DNA from: Rhodocyclales bacterium RIFCSPLOWO2_02_FULL_63_24
GTDB taxonomy: Bacteria > Pseudomonadota > Gammaproteobacteria > Burkholderiales > Rhodocyclaceae
Length of the DNA stretch: 38,004 bases
Assembly (NCBI GenBank): GCA_001828935.1
Contig: MHZX01000077.1
Span: 1-38,004, forward strand
Reading direction: 5' to 3'
A model generated the notes under the pieces. That model did not search any database, had not been told where the DNA came from, and worked only from the letters and a program-made list of their open reading frames with translations. The translations under genes were made by a program, and so were the position numbers. Positions 1 to 10,737 of this stretch are shown here, one piece after another (the stretch's first letter is position 1; the number at the start of each line of letters is the position of its first letter).

Positions 1-939
1 GGCGACGATCTCTCCGGCTTCGAGCAGACGCGCCTGCAGGACTGGCCGCGCCACGAAACGCTGGCCGGGGCCATCCTCGGCGGCTTCGCGCGGCGCGGCG
101 ACGAGTGGCAGGAGCAACTCGAAATCGCGCGTCCGGACGGCATGTCGCAGGCCCTGCTGGTACGCGGCACGGCCTTGCCGGCGGCGGGCGGCGGCGGCTA
201 TGTGGTGGTGTTCGACGACATCACGCGGCTGATCGCCGCGCAGCGCTCCGCGGCCTGGGGCGAAGTCGCGCAACGCCTGGCGCATGAGATCAAGAATCCG
301 CTGACGCCGATCCAGTTGTCCGCCGAGCGGCTGCAACTCAAGCTGTCCGACGAGTTGACGGGGGCCTCGCGGGAATTGCTGGACCGTGCGACGCAGACCA
401 TCGTCAATCAGGTCGAGGCGATGAAAAACATGGTCAATGATTTCCGCGACTATGCGCGCACGCCGCTGCCGCAACTCGCCGCGGTCGATCTCGCGGCCCT
501 GATCGGCGAGGTGCTGGGCCTTTACGAAAATTCGAAGGCCGCCATCGGCGTCGTGCCAGCGCCGACTCCTGGTACGCTGCCCACGGTGCTGGCCGACGCC
601 AACCAGTTACGCCAGGTGCTGCACAACGTCCTCACCAATGCCCAGGATGCCCTCGCCGACACCGTGGCGGAGCCGCGCATCACGCTTGGCATGGCGCAGG
701 AAGGCGGGCGCGTGCGGCTCACCGTCAAGGACAACGGTCCGGGTTTCCCGCCGCAAATCCTTTCCCGCGCCTTCGAGCCCTATGTCACCACGAAGTCAAA
801 GGGCACCGGGCTGGGACTGGCGATCGTCAAGAAAATCGTGGATGACCACGGCGGCGAGATTCGGTTGGCGAACAATCATGGCGGCGAAGTCAACATCTGG
901 CTGCCGCTGGCAACGCAGGATGCGGTAAAGAGGATCTAG
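1..939 (+). CDS. ntrY: Nitrogen-regulation sensor histidine kinase NtrY (3' part, N-terminus outside window)
   Basis: The reading frame is open from the first base, so this is the C-terminal 312 residues of a longer membrane kinase. The first 90 or so residues look like a PAS domain. The H-box follows (RLAHEIKNPLTP, phospho-accepting His at visible residue 95). Next come an N-box (VLHNVLTNAQDAL), a G1 box (DNGPGF) and a G2 box (GTGLGLAIVKK), so the catalytic core is complete. NtrY-type kinases autophosphorylate and pass the phosphate to NtrX. They respond to nitrogen or redox status in other proteobacteria. The stop lies 4 bp before the ntrX start, which supports a two-component operon. The membrane and HAMP part cannot be seen. 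The NtrY assignment rests on the kinase core and the partner gene. Confidence 0.9.
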   Translation, partial: GDDLSGFEQTRLQDWPRHETLAGAILGGFARRGDEWQEQLEIARPDGMSQALLVRGTALPAAGGGGYVVVFDDITRLIAAQRSAAWGEVAQRLAHEIKNPLTPIQLSAERLQLKLSDELTGASRELLDRATQTIVNQVEAMKNMVNDFRDYARTPLPQLAAVDLAALIGEVLGLYENSKAAIGVVPAPTPGTLPTVLADANQLRQVLHNVLTNAQDALADTVAEPRITLGMAQEGGRVRLTVKDNGPGFPPQILSRAFEPYVTTKSKGTGLGLAIVKKIVDDHGGEIRLANNHGGEVNIWLPLATQDAVKRI

Positions 940-943
940 GAAA

Positions 944-2179
944 ATGCCAAAGATACTGGTGGTCGACGACGAAATCGGAATCCGCGAATTGCTGTCGGAG
1001 ATACTGCGCGACGAAGGACATGACGTTGAGCTCGCGGAAAACGCCGCCACTGCGCGGGCGGCACGCGAGGCTGGACGCCCCGACATGGTCTTGCTCGACA
1101 TCTGGATGCCCGATACCGATGGCATCACTTTGCTGAAGGAGTGGGCCGGCAACGGCCAGCTCAACATGCCGGTGGTGATGATGTCGGGCCATGCCACGAT
1201 CGACACCGCGGTGGAGGCGACCCGGATTGGCGCACTGGATTTTCTGGAAAAGCCGATCGGCATGCAAAAACTGCTGGCGGCAGTGAGAAAGGCGCTGGAG
1301 CGCAGCGCTCGCCATGTCGGCGGCGGCCTGTCGCTGGCGGCGTTTGCGCGTCCCGGCCCCCTGCGCGACCTCAAGCGCCGGCTGGACCAGGTGCTGGCGA
1401 AGAGTCCGTTGCTGTTGCTGCGTTCCGCGCCCGGGGGTCTGGTCGAACTGGTGGCGCGCACCGCGCAGGTCGCCGGCAAGCCGTGGATCGACCTGGCGCA
1501 CGACTCAAATCCCTTGAGTATCGAAGTCCTGCAACGCGCCGCCGGAGGCGTGCTGTGGTGCGAGGAATTGGCGCGCCTGACCCGCTTGCAGCAGAAAAAC
1601 CTGCTGTTCGCCGCCGAACGTCTCGATCGCTACAGCCTGCGCCTGGTGGCGGCCACCACCCACAGCAGCGCGGAACTGGCGGCCCTGGGCTGGGAGGAGA
1701 CCGGGCTCGCGCGGCTGTTCGAAACCGGACTCGGGGTGCCCAGCCTGGCCGAATTGAAAGACGAGGTGCCGGACATCGCCGCGCATCTGCTGACGCAATT
1801 GATGGAAAGCGACGAGATTCCGTTGCGGCGTTTTTCCAGTGCCGCCCTCAACGCCCTGCGCCAGCATGCCTGGGAGGGCGGCTATGGCGAACTCAAGGGT
1901 GCGGTGAAGTCGCTGGCGCTGGCCAGCCTGGGCGAGGAGATCGGCGAAGAGGAAGCGCTGCAACTGTTGGCGCCGGGCGGCGAGCCCAGCCTGGTGCCGG
2001 CGGGTCTGGCGCCGGAAGTGATCGACCTGCCCTTGCGCGAGGCGCGCGAAGCCTTCGAGCGCATGTATTTCGAGTATCACCTGGCGAAGGACGGCGGCAA
2101 CATGACGCGCCTGGCGGACAAGACTGGACTGGAACGCACCCACTTGTATCGCAAGCTCAAAGACCTTGGTCTGCGTTAG
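944..2179 (+). CDS. ntrX: NtrX-like response regulator with degenerate AAA+ domain
   Basis: This 411-residue protein starts with a good receiver domain: acidic pocket D8/D9, phosphorylation site D52, S81 and K103. It ends with a Fis-type helix-turn-helix (GGNMTRLADKTGLERTHLYRKLK). The middle, about residues 120-345, aligns by eye to the AAA+ domain of sigma-54 activators but is eroded. The Walker A loop reads SAPGGLVELVART, without the GxGK lysine. Walker B reads GGVLWCEEL. The GAFTGA loop that contacts sigma-54 is absent because that stretch is much shorter than usual. The family role is the cognate regulator of NtrY. By inference this one binds DNA but does not hydrolyse ATP or open sigma-54 promoters. 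An AGGA ribosome site lies just before the ATG. trkA follows 10 bp downstream. Confidence 0.88.
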   Translation: MPKILVVDDEIGIRELLSEILRDEGHDVELAENAATARAAREAGRPDMVLLDIWMPDTDGITLLKEWAGNGQLNMPVVMMSGHATIDTAVEATRIGALDFLEKPIGMQKLLAAVRKALERSARHVGGGLSLAAFARPGPLRDLKRRLDQVLAKSPLLLLRSAPGGLVELVARTAQVAGKPWIDLAHDSNPLSIEVLQRAAGGVLWCEELARLTRLQQKNLLFAAERLDRYSLRLVAATTHSSAELAALGWEETGLARLFETGLGVPSLAELKDEVPDIAAHLLTQLMESDEIPLRRFSSAALNALRQHAWEGGYGELKGAVKSLALASLGEEIGEEEALQLLAPGGEPSLVPAGLAPEVIDLPLREAREAFERMYFEYHLAKDGGNMTRLADKTGLERTHLYRKLKDLGLR

Positions 2180-2189
2180 GCGCCACATC

Positions 2190-3620
2190 ATGAAAATCGT
2201 CATCCTCGGCGCCGGTCAGGTCGGCGCTTCAGTAGCCGAGGCGCTGGCCTCCGAAGCCAACGACATCACGGTGGTGGACCAAAGCGGGCCTTGTCTGGCG
2301 CAACTCGCCGACCGCCTCGACGTGCGCACCGTGACCGGCAATGCGGCGCTGCCCTCGGTACTCAAGAACGCCGGCATCGAGGACGCCGAAATGCTGGTGG
2401 CGGTGACCCAGTCCGACCAGACCAACCTGGTGGCCTGCAAGATCGCGCGGGGCTTGTTCAACGTGCCGACGCGGATCGCGCGACTGCGCGGAGTGGATTT
2501 TTTGGCGGACGAGGGAATGCTCGGCGACGACATGTTCAGCGTCAGTCACGCGATTTGTCCCGAGCAGGAGGTCACTGACTACATCGCGCGACTGATTGCG
2601 TTTCCCGAGGCGCTGCAAGTCCTCGAGTTTGCCGATGGCAGCGTTACCCTGGTGTGCGTCCGCGCCTACGAGGGTGGGCTGTTGGTGGGCAAGACCATCA
2701 ACACCATGAAGGAACATCTGGGATCCCGCGTCGAAGCCCGCATAGCGGCGATCTTCCGCGACTTGCAGCCGGTGGATCCGGAGGGCAACACGGTCATCGA
2801 GGCCGGCGACGAGGTCTTCCTCCTGGCGGCGACGCGTTTCATCCGCCCGGTCCTGCGCGAACTGCGACGCATGCAGAAGCCGGTCAAGCGGGTGATGATC
2901 GCGGGTGGCGGCAACATCGGGGCGCGCGTCGCCGAAGCGCTGCAAGCCAATCACGAGGTCAAGATCATCGAGCGCGATCCGCGCCGCGCCGAAACCATAG
3001 CGGTGCGTTTGCGCAAGGCGCTGGTGCTGTGCGCCGAAGCCACCGACGAAAAGATCCTGGCGCAGGAGAATATCGATGAAATGGACATGTTCCTCGCCCT
3101 GACCAACGACGACGAGGACAACATCATGGCGGCGTCGCTGGCCAAACGCTTGGGCTGTCCGCGCGTGTTGGCGTTGATCAACCGCCGCGCCTACGCCGAC
3201 ATGGTGCAGGGCGGCCCGATCGACATCGGCCTCTCGCCGGCGCAGATTTCCATCGGTTCGCTGCTGGCCTATGTGCGGCGCGGGGATGTGGAGCGGGTGC
3301 ACAGCTTGCGCCGCGGAGCAGCCGAGGCGCTCGAACTGGTGGTGCATGGCGATCGTTCGACGTCGAAGGTGGTGGGCCGTCGCATCGAAGAGTTGCCGGT
3401 GATCAAGGGCGCGCGCATTGCCGCCATCGTGCGCCGCGGCAGGGACGCCAGCGTCGTGCAGCGCGAAGGATTCCTGGTCGATGAGCTGCTCGACGAGGTG
3501 GTGATTCCCCATCACGATACCGTGATCGAGACGGGGGACCATGTCGTGGTGTTTTGCACCCGCAAGCAGCTCGTGGCGCAAGTCGAAAAACTGTTCCAGG
3601 TCAGCGCCGGGTTTTTCTGA
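2190..3620 (+). CDS. trkA: Trk potassium uptake system NAD-binding protein TrkA
   Basis: This peripheral membrane gating subunit of the Trk K+ uptake system is 476 residues long, close to the usual length of about 460. It has the expected duplicated layout. An N-terminal Rossmann (RCK) domain has GAGQVG at residues 7-12 and is followed by a TrkA-C domain. A second Rossmann domain (GGGNIG, about residue 240) is followed by a second TrkA-C domain. The start at MKIVILGAGQVG is preferred over an in-frame ATG 24 bp upstream, which overlaps the end of ntrX and would add eight unrelated residues. The stop overlaps the trkH start as TGATG, so the two subunits are probably translationally coupled. Confidence 0.95.
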   Translation: MKIVILGAGQVGASVAEALASEANDITVVDQSGPCLAQLADRLDVRTVTGNAALPSVLKNAGIEDAEMLVAVTQSDQTNLVACKIARGLFNVPTRIARLRGVDFLADEGMLGDDMFSVSHAICPEQEVTDYIARLIAFPEALQVLEFADGSVTLVCVRAYEGGLLVGKTINTMKEHLGSRVEARIAAIFRDLQPVDPEGNTVIEAGDEVFLLAATRFIRPVLRELRRMQKPVKRVMIAGGGNIGARVAEALQANHEVKIIERDPRRAETIAVRLRKALVLCAEATDEKILAQENIDEMDMFLALTNDDEDNIMAASLAKRLGCPRVLALINRRAYADMVQGGPIDIGLSPAQISIGSLLAYVRRGDVERVHSLRRGAAEALELVVHGDRSTSKVVGRRIEELPVIKGARIAAIVRRGRDASVVQREGFLVDELLDEVVIPHHDTVIETGDHVVVFCTRKQLVAQVEKLFQVSAGFF

Positions 3621-5080
3621 TGTTCTATCGCCTGCTGCCGGTCAGCCACGTCCTCGGCGGGATGCTGATGTTTTTCAGCATCACCTACCTGATGCCGATT
3701 GCAAGTTCGGTAATCTACAACGATGGCACCTTGCTCGACTTTATCGACGCGATGACGATCTCGTTCGCCGCCGGTTTCGTGCTCTGGTTCGGCACTCGCC
3801 GCCATAAGCGCGAACTGAAGCCGCGCGACGGTTTTCTGCTGGTGACCCTGGCTTGGATCCTGATGGCGGCGATCGCGACGCTGCCGCTGATACTGGTGAT
3901 CGACGGCCTGTCCTTCACCGATGCCTTTTTCGAGACCTTGTCGGGCTTGACCACCACCGGGGCCACGGTACTCACCGGACTCGAGAAGTTGCCGCCGTCC
4001 TTGAACGTCTGGCGCCATGAACTCAACTGGTTGGGCGGCATGGGCATCATCGTGCTTGCCGTGGCGATCCTGCCGCTCCTGGGCGTCGGCGGTATGCAGC
4101 TGTACAAGGCAGAGACGCCGGGGCCGATGAAGGACTCGAAGCTGACCGCGCGCATCGCGGATACGGCCAAGGCGCTCTGGCTGGTGTATTTCGGCATTAC
4201 GGTGGCTTGCATCCTTGCGCTCAATGCGGTTGGCATGAACTGGCTGGACGCCATCTGTCACGCTTTTGCCGCGCTCTCGCTAGGAGGTTTTTCAACCTAC
4301 GATGCCAGCGTCGGCCAGTTCGATTCGGCGGCCATCGAAGCCGTGCTGATTTTCTTCATGCTGGTGGCGGCGATCAACTTCGCCACGCACTACCTTGCCT
4401 GGCAGGGACGTTCGCTCAAGGCCTACTGGTCGGATATGGAAGCCAAGGCGGTGCTTGCGCTGATCGGCGTCAGCACCCTGGTCTGCACCATGTACCTGCT
4501 GGCGCGGGGGGTCTATCCGGATTTCGCGACCGCGTTTCGTCACGTCGCCTTCAACCTGGTTTCGATCGCCACCGATTGCGGCTTTGCCAGCCAGGATTAC
4601 GACAAGTGGCCGATCTTCGTGCCGCTGTGGATGCTGTTCCTGTCCTGCGTCACGGTGTCCTCCGGCTCCACCGGCGGCGGCATCAAGATGATCCGCACGC
4701 TGATTCTCGCCCAGCAGGGCCTGGTGGAACTCAAGCGCCTGGTACATCCCCAGCTTGTGGCGCCGTTGCGTGTGGGCAATACCGCGATTCCGGCGCAGAT
4801 TGCCGGCGCCGTGCTCGGATTCATTTTCCTTTACATCCTTGCCGTGGGCGAGCTGACCTTTTTCCTGGTCGCCAGCGGCCTCGATTTCACCTCGGCCATC
4901 ACGGCCATCGTCGCCTGCATCAACAATGCCGGCCCCGGCCTCAATGTCGTCGGTCCAGCGCAGAACTATGCCGCGCTGACCGACTTCCAGACCTGGGTGT
5001 GCGCTTTCGCCATGCTAATCGGGCGTCTTGAGGTGCTGTCGGTTTTTGTCCTGTTCACGCCGGCCTTCTGGCGCCGCTAG
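3620..5080 (+). CDS. trkH: Trk potassium uptake channel subunit TrkH
   Basis: This is the integral membrane K+-translocating subunit, 486 residues, full length. The four pore-loop filter regions of the TrkH/KtrB fold are visible: TTTGATV (residues about 113-119), LGGFSTYD, TDCGFASQDY and NNAGPGLN. Each carries the glycine that lines the selectivity filter. Long hydrophobic helices separate them. The start chosen (MFYRLLPVSHVLGG) overlaps the trkA stop by one base. A longer in-frame reading from 3554 only adds antisense-like residues inside trkA. It should pair with the TrkA encoded immediately upstream. The gene ends the ntrYX-trkAH block. Confidence 0.95.
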   Translation: MFYRLLPVSHVLGGMLMFFSITYLMPIASSVIYNDGTLLDFIDAMTISFAAGFVLWFGTRRHKRELKPRDGFLLVTLAWILMAAIATLPLILVIDGLSFTDAFFETLSGLTTTGATVLTGLEKLPPSLNVWRHELNWLGGMGIIVLAVAILPLLGVGGMQLYKAETPGPMKDSKLTARIADTAKALWLVYFGITVACILALNAVGMNWLDAICHAFAALSLGGFSTYDASVGQFDSAAIEAVLIFFMLVAAINFATHYLAWQGRSLKAYWSDMEAKAVLALIGVSTLVCTMYLLARGVYPDFATAFRHVAFNLVSIATDCGFASQDYDKWPIFVPLWMLFLSCVTVSSGSTGGGIKMIRTLILAQQGLVELKRLVHPQLVAPLRVGNTAIPAQIAGAVLGFIFLYILAVGELTFFLVASGLDFTSAITAIVACINNAGPGLNVVGPAQNYAALTDFQTWVCAFAMLIGRLEVLSVFVLFTPAFWRR

Positions 5081-5162
5081 GGCCACGGGTCAGCGGGGGC
5101 GGCGCTCCCGTGCCTGGGCGTCCGCCACGCGGCAGGCCGCTTTGCGTGTCTGGGCTTCTGCT

Positions 5163-5197
5163 TTATGTCCCGAAGGGACGGTATCCCCTTGTGGGAC
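5163..5197. repeat. Palindromic REP-like repeat, copy 1 (upstream of hemE)
   Basis: GTCCC at 5167-5171 and GGGAC at 5175-5179 form a perfect inverted repeat around GAA. A third GGGAC lies at 5193-5197. Read on the minus strand the unit is GGATACC-G-TCCCT-tip-GGGACATAA. The same framework occurs at 13993-14028 inside the ROK kinase gene with a different hairpin tip, which marks a dispersed repeat family. No open reading frame or U-run suggests another role. Confidence 0.55.
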
Positions 5198-5220
5198 GCA
5201 GGCGGGCAAGGTGCGATAAT
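5189..5220 (+). promoter_or_regulatory. Putative hemE promoter with extended -10
   Basis: An extended -10 reads TGC followed by GATAAT (hexamer 5215-5220), one mismatch from TATAAT. The best upstream hexamer, TTGTGG at 5189, is poor and too far away, so recognition would rely on the extended -10. The hemE ATG follows 28 bp downstream, which fits a short leader. The same CGATAAT core appears at the putative hicA and acyltransferase promoters of this window. Confidence 0.4.
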
Positions 5221-5248
5221 TCAGACTTTGCCTCGCTGGATCGCCCTC

Positions 5249-6355
5249 ATGTCACCTTCGTCCCGCCCCAAGAACGATACATTCCTGCGTGCGCTGTTGC
5301 GCGAGCCCGTCGACTACACCCCGGTCTGGTTGATGCGCCAGGCCGGGCGCTACCTGCCCGAGTACAACGAAACGCGTCGTCGGGCCGGCAGTTTCCTGAA
5401 TTTGTGCAAGAACCCGCAACTCGCTTGCGAGGTCACGCTGCAACCCTTGGCGCGTTTCGAGCTCGACGCTGCGATCCTGTTTTCGGACATTCTCACCGTG
5501 CCCGACGCAATGGGCCTTGGCTTGTATTTCGCCGACGGGGAGGGGCCGAAGTTCGAACGTCCCCTGCGCGAGGAATGGGCGATTCGCGACCTGACGGCGC
5601 CCGATCCCAATGTGCACCTGCGCTATGTGATGGATGCGGTGGCCGAGATTCGTCGTGCGCTGGCCGGCTCGGTACCGCTGATCGGCTTTTCCGGCAGCCC
5701 GTGGACCCTGGCCTGCTACATGGTGGAGGGTGGTTCCGGTGCGGCAACCGATTACCGCACGATCAAGACCATGCTCTACGACCGGCCCGATCTGCTGCAC
5801 CACGTGCTGAATGTAACGGCTACTGCGGTCACCGATTACCTCAACGCCCAGATCGAGTCCGGCGCGCAGGCCGTCATGATTTTCGATTCCTGGGGTGGCG
5901 CCTTGTCGCACGCGGCCTATCGCGAGTTCTCGTTGGCCTACATGCAGCGCATCGTCGCCGGACTCAAGCGCAGCCACGACGGCGAGCGCATTCCCAGCAT
6001 CGTGTTTACCAAGGGTGGCGGCCAATGGCTGGAGGCGATCGCCGACATCGGCTGCGATGCGGTGGGCCTCGATTGGACCACCGATCTCGGCGAGGCGCGC
6101 CGGCGCGCCGGTGATCGTGTTGCATTGCAAGGCAATCTCGATCCGATGGCCTTGTTTGCGTCTCCGGAAAAAGTTGCGGTCGAAGCGCGGCGCGTGCTGG
6201 ATAGTTTCGACGCGGCGGGAGGCGACGGCAAGAATTCGAGCGGACATGTCTTCAACCTGGGTCATGGAATTTCCCAATTTACCCCGCCCGAAAATGTCAA
6301 AGTACTGGTTGACACGGTACACAGCCACAGCCGGCGCGGCTCCGCGCGGGGCTGA
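5249..6355 (+). CDS. hemE: Uroporphyrinogen III decarboxylase
   Basis: HemE removes the four acetate carboxyl groups of uroporphyrinogen III to give coproporphyrinogen III, a cytoplasmic step of haem synthesis. The family signature [15 protein letters not shown], with substrate-binding arginines 30 and 34, lies near the N-terminus. FSDIL with the catalytic Asp follows. Later motifs [16 protein letters not shown] and the C-terminal FNLGHGI with its His are intact. It has 368 residues against the usual 350-360. The surplus is a short basic tail after the conserved [10 protein letters not shown]. The start is [12 protein letters not shown]. An in-frame ATG at 5165 would pull the repeat and promoter into the protein. 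It is probably transcribed alone. Confidence 0.96.
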   Translation: MSPSSRPKNDTFLRALLREPVDYTPVWLMRQAGRYLPEYNETRRRAGSFLNLCKNPQLACEVTLQPLARFELDAAILFSDILTVPDAMGLGLYFADGEGPKFERPLREEWAIRDLTAPDPNVHLRYVMDAVAEIRRALAGSVPLIGFSGSPWTLACYMVEGGSGAATDYRTIKTMLYDRPDLLHHVLNVTATAVTDYLNAQIESGAQAVMIFDSWGGALSHAAYREFSLAYMQRIVAGLKRSHDGERIPSIVFTKGGGQWLEAIADIGCDAVGLDWTTDLGEARRRAGDRVALQGNLDPMALFASPEKVAVEARRVLDSFDAAGGDGKNSSGHVFNLGHGISQFTPPENVKVLVDTVHSHSRRGSARG

Positions 6356-6413
6356 TTCGGCAAGCCAACGGGGGTCTGGTCTGGGCCGCTTGCCCCCGCG
6401 AAAAAGGCCTTCT

Positions 6414-6448
6414 GGCAAGGCTTGCCGCGGAGGCAAAAAAACGCCTCC
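6414..6448. repeat. Two inverted repeats downstream of hemE
   Basis: GGCAAG (6414-6419) and CTTGCC (6421-6426) form a palindrome around one base. GGAGGC (6429-6434) and GCCTCC (6443-6448) form a 6-bp stem around an A-rich loop. Neither is followed by a T-run, so they are weak as intrinsic terminators. They may help end hemE transcription or protect the 3' end. Confidence 0.4.
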
Positions 6449-6458
6449 CGCTGTTGAC

Positions 6459-6657
6459 TTATTCACAGAAATCCGCAAAGACCCTAAAGTCCCTTTGGCG
6501 CCGGGAGTTTCTCCGGCGCATCTGCATAACTTATTGTTTCTTAACAATAATATTTTGTTCAAATATTGCACAGAGATGAAAATCGCCTTGCCGGACGGTG
6601 ACTTAGGTGTTTGCTCCGGTGCTTACTCACAAAGTTATCCACAGAATTTGTGGGTAA
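6459..6657. other. DnaA-box cluster with AT-rich palindrome (candidate oriC or DnaA-controlled region)
   Basis: The 384-bp stretch between hemE and priA holds no credible gene. It contains TTATTCACA at 6459-6467, fitting the DnaA consensus TTATNCACA, and a perfect TTATCCACA at 6635-6643. An inverted TTACCCACA (minus strand, 6649-6657) lies five bases from the perfect box. A two-mismatch TTACTCACA sits at 6623-6631, one helical turn upstream. Between them is an AT-rich segment (about 6526-6567) containing the 8-bp palindrome TTATTGTT / AACAATAA at 6531-6550. Clustered boxes beside an unwinding-type AT segment are the layout of a bacterial origin. hemE borders the origin in Caulobacter and Rickettsia. 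dnaA and dnaN are not in the window, so the role is inferred. Confidence 0.5.
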
Positions 6658-6739
6658 GCCATTTTCTCTTTTGTAGCAATAGCTTGAGCAACTATGCCAA
6701 CACTTTTTCGAGCATTTGCCGGCAAGCGACTGACCTGAC

Positions 6740-8733
<1,994 letters not shown>

Positions 8734-8737
<4 letters not shown>

Positions 8738-9516
8738 GACCGGGCAAGATCGACAGCACCCGCCTCAGCGCCCTGCAACCAGTCACGAACCTGGCGCGCG
8801 ACCCAGGCGCCGTCGTCGAGCGGAATGTCGTGGCCGGCTGCGGGATGTTCGGCGAAATCCGCTTGCCAGTGCTGCGCGAGTTGGCGCGAGCAGCGCGGGT
8901 TGACCAGGGCGTCGGCGGCGCTGGCCAGGATCAGCAAGGGCACGGCGGGCCGCCGCCGCGGGGCACGGTAGCGGCCCGCGGCCCAAAGCTGGCGCAGCGC
9001 GTTGGCGGGTGCCACCGGATACTGGTTTTGCCACGCGCTCCATGCCGCCACGATCGGCTCCGGATCGGAGGCCAGCCGGCTGGTCAGGCGCAGGATGCGG
9101 CGTTCGCGCGTCTCGGGGCTGCCGCCGGGCAGGAGAAGTTTGAGCAGCGTTCCGTAGCTGCCGGGCCGCAGGCGCTGGTGAATCGGGTTGAACGGACGCA
9201 GGCTGGTGTTGATCAGCACGCAGCCCGCCAGTTCGTCCGCATGCAGGTCGGCCCAGGCCACTGCCACCATCGCGCCGAGCGACATCGCCAGGATGTGGAA
9301 CGGCGGCCGCATGCCGCGCGCCTGGAGTTCGTCGCGGCAATGCCTGGCCATTGCCGCGACGCTGGTCGGGCTGCGCATCCGGCACAACTGGCCATTGCCC
9401 GGCAGGTCGAGTGCGACGATATCGGCATCGCCAATCTCGTCGCGAAAGAGGGCGGGGAAATTTCCCCAGTGACGGCTCTCGCGCGTCAGCCCGCGCAAAA
9501 AAACCCAGGTGCTCAC
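8734..9516 (-). CDS. Alpha/beta-hydrolase family protein
   Basis: This 260-residue protein has an alpha/beta-hydrolase fold. It has a typical opening (VFLRGLTRESRHWGNFP), an oxyanion-strand region and a nucleophile elbow HILAMSLGAM. The elbow has Ala instead of the first Gly of GxSxG. A likely acid is in ASAADALVNP and the catalytic His is in AAGHDIP. The size and LRGL/RHW start resemble BioH and RutD-like esterases, but the substrate cannot be told. The start codon is GTG (GTG AGC ACC TGG). It lies 37 bp downstream of the peptidase gene on the same strand, so the two may form an operon. Its end overlaps the priA stop in a tail-to-tail arrangement. Confidence 0.85.
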
Positions 9517-9553
9517 GGCGCTTCCCTCGCTGCGGCGCCGGCACGGACGGGCT

Positions 9554-10579
9554 TCATGCGCGGGTTCCGCGGTACCACAGCGCGAGCGCGGCTTCGCGCC
9601 GTTGCTCGCGCTCGGTGCCGGTCGGCAGCCAGCGCCGATAGCCGCTCGCGGCGCGGGTCAGAAAATCCAGCCACGACAAGTGGCGGCGCAGGACGCGCTG
9701 CTGCCGGTGTTCGATCAGGGGATTGAAGATGCCGTGGCGCGAGAACAGCTGGCGCGGATTCTTCTTGACCCAGAGCCATGATCCCATCTCCAGCGTCAGC
9801 GGCAGGAAGATGCGTCCGGGGCTCGCCGTCGCGCGCAGGTACAGGTAGTCCCACAGGTCGCCGTGGGCCAGGTACTGGCGGCTCTGCGGCTCGAACAGGT
9901 AGTTGTGGTTGGCATAGGTTTCGTCGTAGATGGATTTCAGCGAATGAATCTCGGCCAGATGCTCGATCGGTAGCGCGGTGTGGGCGTAGGGGAACCAGAT
10001 GCGGTCGCGGATACCGAATCCCGAGTGGCAGTCGACGGCAAGGCTGAATTCGCGCGCCAGCAGTTCCTCCTCGACCACGCGGCAGACTGCCTGGCTTTCT
10101 GCTTCCATCGGTGCATTCAGCGCGCCGCGATACCAGGGCAGTCCGGCACTGATGCGTTGGCCGCCGATCATGAATGGCACGCGCTCGGCCGATTCCAGCG
10201 GCGCGTTGCGCATCAGGTCGACGCCGTTCGGGTTGGCACGCGTGCCGCGCCAGATGCCGCCGGGATTGACCAGCGGCATGAAGACCAGGCGCACCGACTC
10301 CAGTTGCTTGTGCAGCAGGCTGTCCCAACGCAGCCGCGCCACCAGGCTGCGCAGGTAATCGAGGACGACCTCGGCGCCGATGCGCTCGAGGCCATGAAAG
10401 CCGCCGAAAAATCCTACCGCCGGGAGTTTCGCGCCAGGGTTGCCCAGTGTCACGGCATAGATCGGGAAGCGCCGCTCGCCGCTCGTCACTTCACACACTG
10501 TTTGCGCCCCGAGGTGGGCCGCGCCCTCCTCGATGATGCGCTCCAGCTCGTCCTGCTCGGTGAATCCACTTGGGTACAT
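9554..10579 (-). CDS. M14-family zinc carboxypeptidase-like protein
   Basis: This protein of about 341 residues resembles the DUF2817 / succinylglutamate-desuccinylase-like branch of M14 metallopeptidases. The zinc ligands can be placed: HxxE in GGFHGLERIGAE and a second His in VDCHSGFG. NPGGxxxGTRxNPNGVDLMRN is the substrate-binding NPxG/R region, and TLEMGSW holds the candidate catalytic Glu. There is no signal peptide, so it should act in the cytoplasm on a small peptide or amide. The start is set at MYPSGFTEQDELE. An in-frame ATG 63 bp upstream adds a low-complexity basic stretch without family likeness. The substrate is unknown. It is the first gene of a probable two-gene operon with the hydrolase. 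Confidence 0.8.
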   Translation of the reverse strand: MYPSGFTEQDELERIIEEGAAHLGAQTVCEVTSGERRFPIYAVTLGNPGAKLPAVGFFGGFHGLERIGAEVVLDYLRSLVARLRWDSLLHKQLESVRLVFMPLVNPGGIWRGTRANPNGVDLMRNAPLESAERVPFMIGGQRISAGLPWYRGALNAPMEAESQAVCRVVEEELLAREFSLAVDCHSGFGIRDRIWFPYAHTALPIEHLAEIHSLKSIYDETYANHNYLFEPQSRQYLAHGDLWDYLYLRATASPGRIFLPLTLEMGSWLWVKKNPRQLFSRHGIFNPLIEHRQQRVLRRHLSWLDFLTRAASGYRRWLPTGTEREQRREAALALWYRGTRA

Positions 10580-10656
10580 GTCGATCGGCGGCAAACATGG
10601 CAATGAGATTGAGTCGTGGCGGACATCCCGTCTGCCGCGCACTGCGCAACGATCAA

Positions 10657-10685
10657 TTGTCGCAGCGCTGAAACAGAGTCTTAAT
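10657..10685 (+). promoter_or_regulatory. Putative promoter for the small ORF pair
   Basis: TTGTCG (10657-10662) and CTTAAT (10680-10685) are separated by 17 bp. Each matches four of six sigma-70 consensus positions. Transcription would start about 45 bp before the 30-codon ORF at 10738. This is a weak match supported only by spacing and position. Confidence 0.3.
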
Positions 10686-10737
10686 GTGGCGCTGCTAAGG
10701 TGGCTGCATCCGCGATCCGATTGGGAGTGCCCTGGCG

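Noticed and set aside
2229-3581. 450-residue minus-strand frame opposite trkA
   Set aside because: His/Arg/Gln-rich shadow of a high-GC gene. TrkA motifs on the plus strand are complete.
6414-6448. Intrinsic terminator of hemE
   Set aside because: The stems are clear but no T-run follows either. They are kept only as inverted repeats.
9513-10328. Long minus-strand frame inside the M14 peptidase gene
   Set aside because: Arg/Pro-rich composition typical of a shadow frame. The peptidase frame has all zinc motifs.
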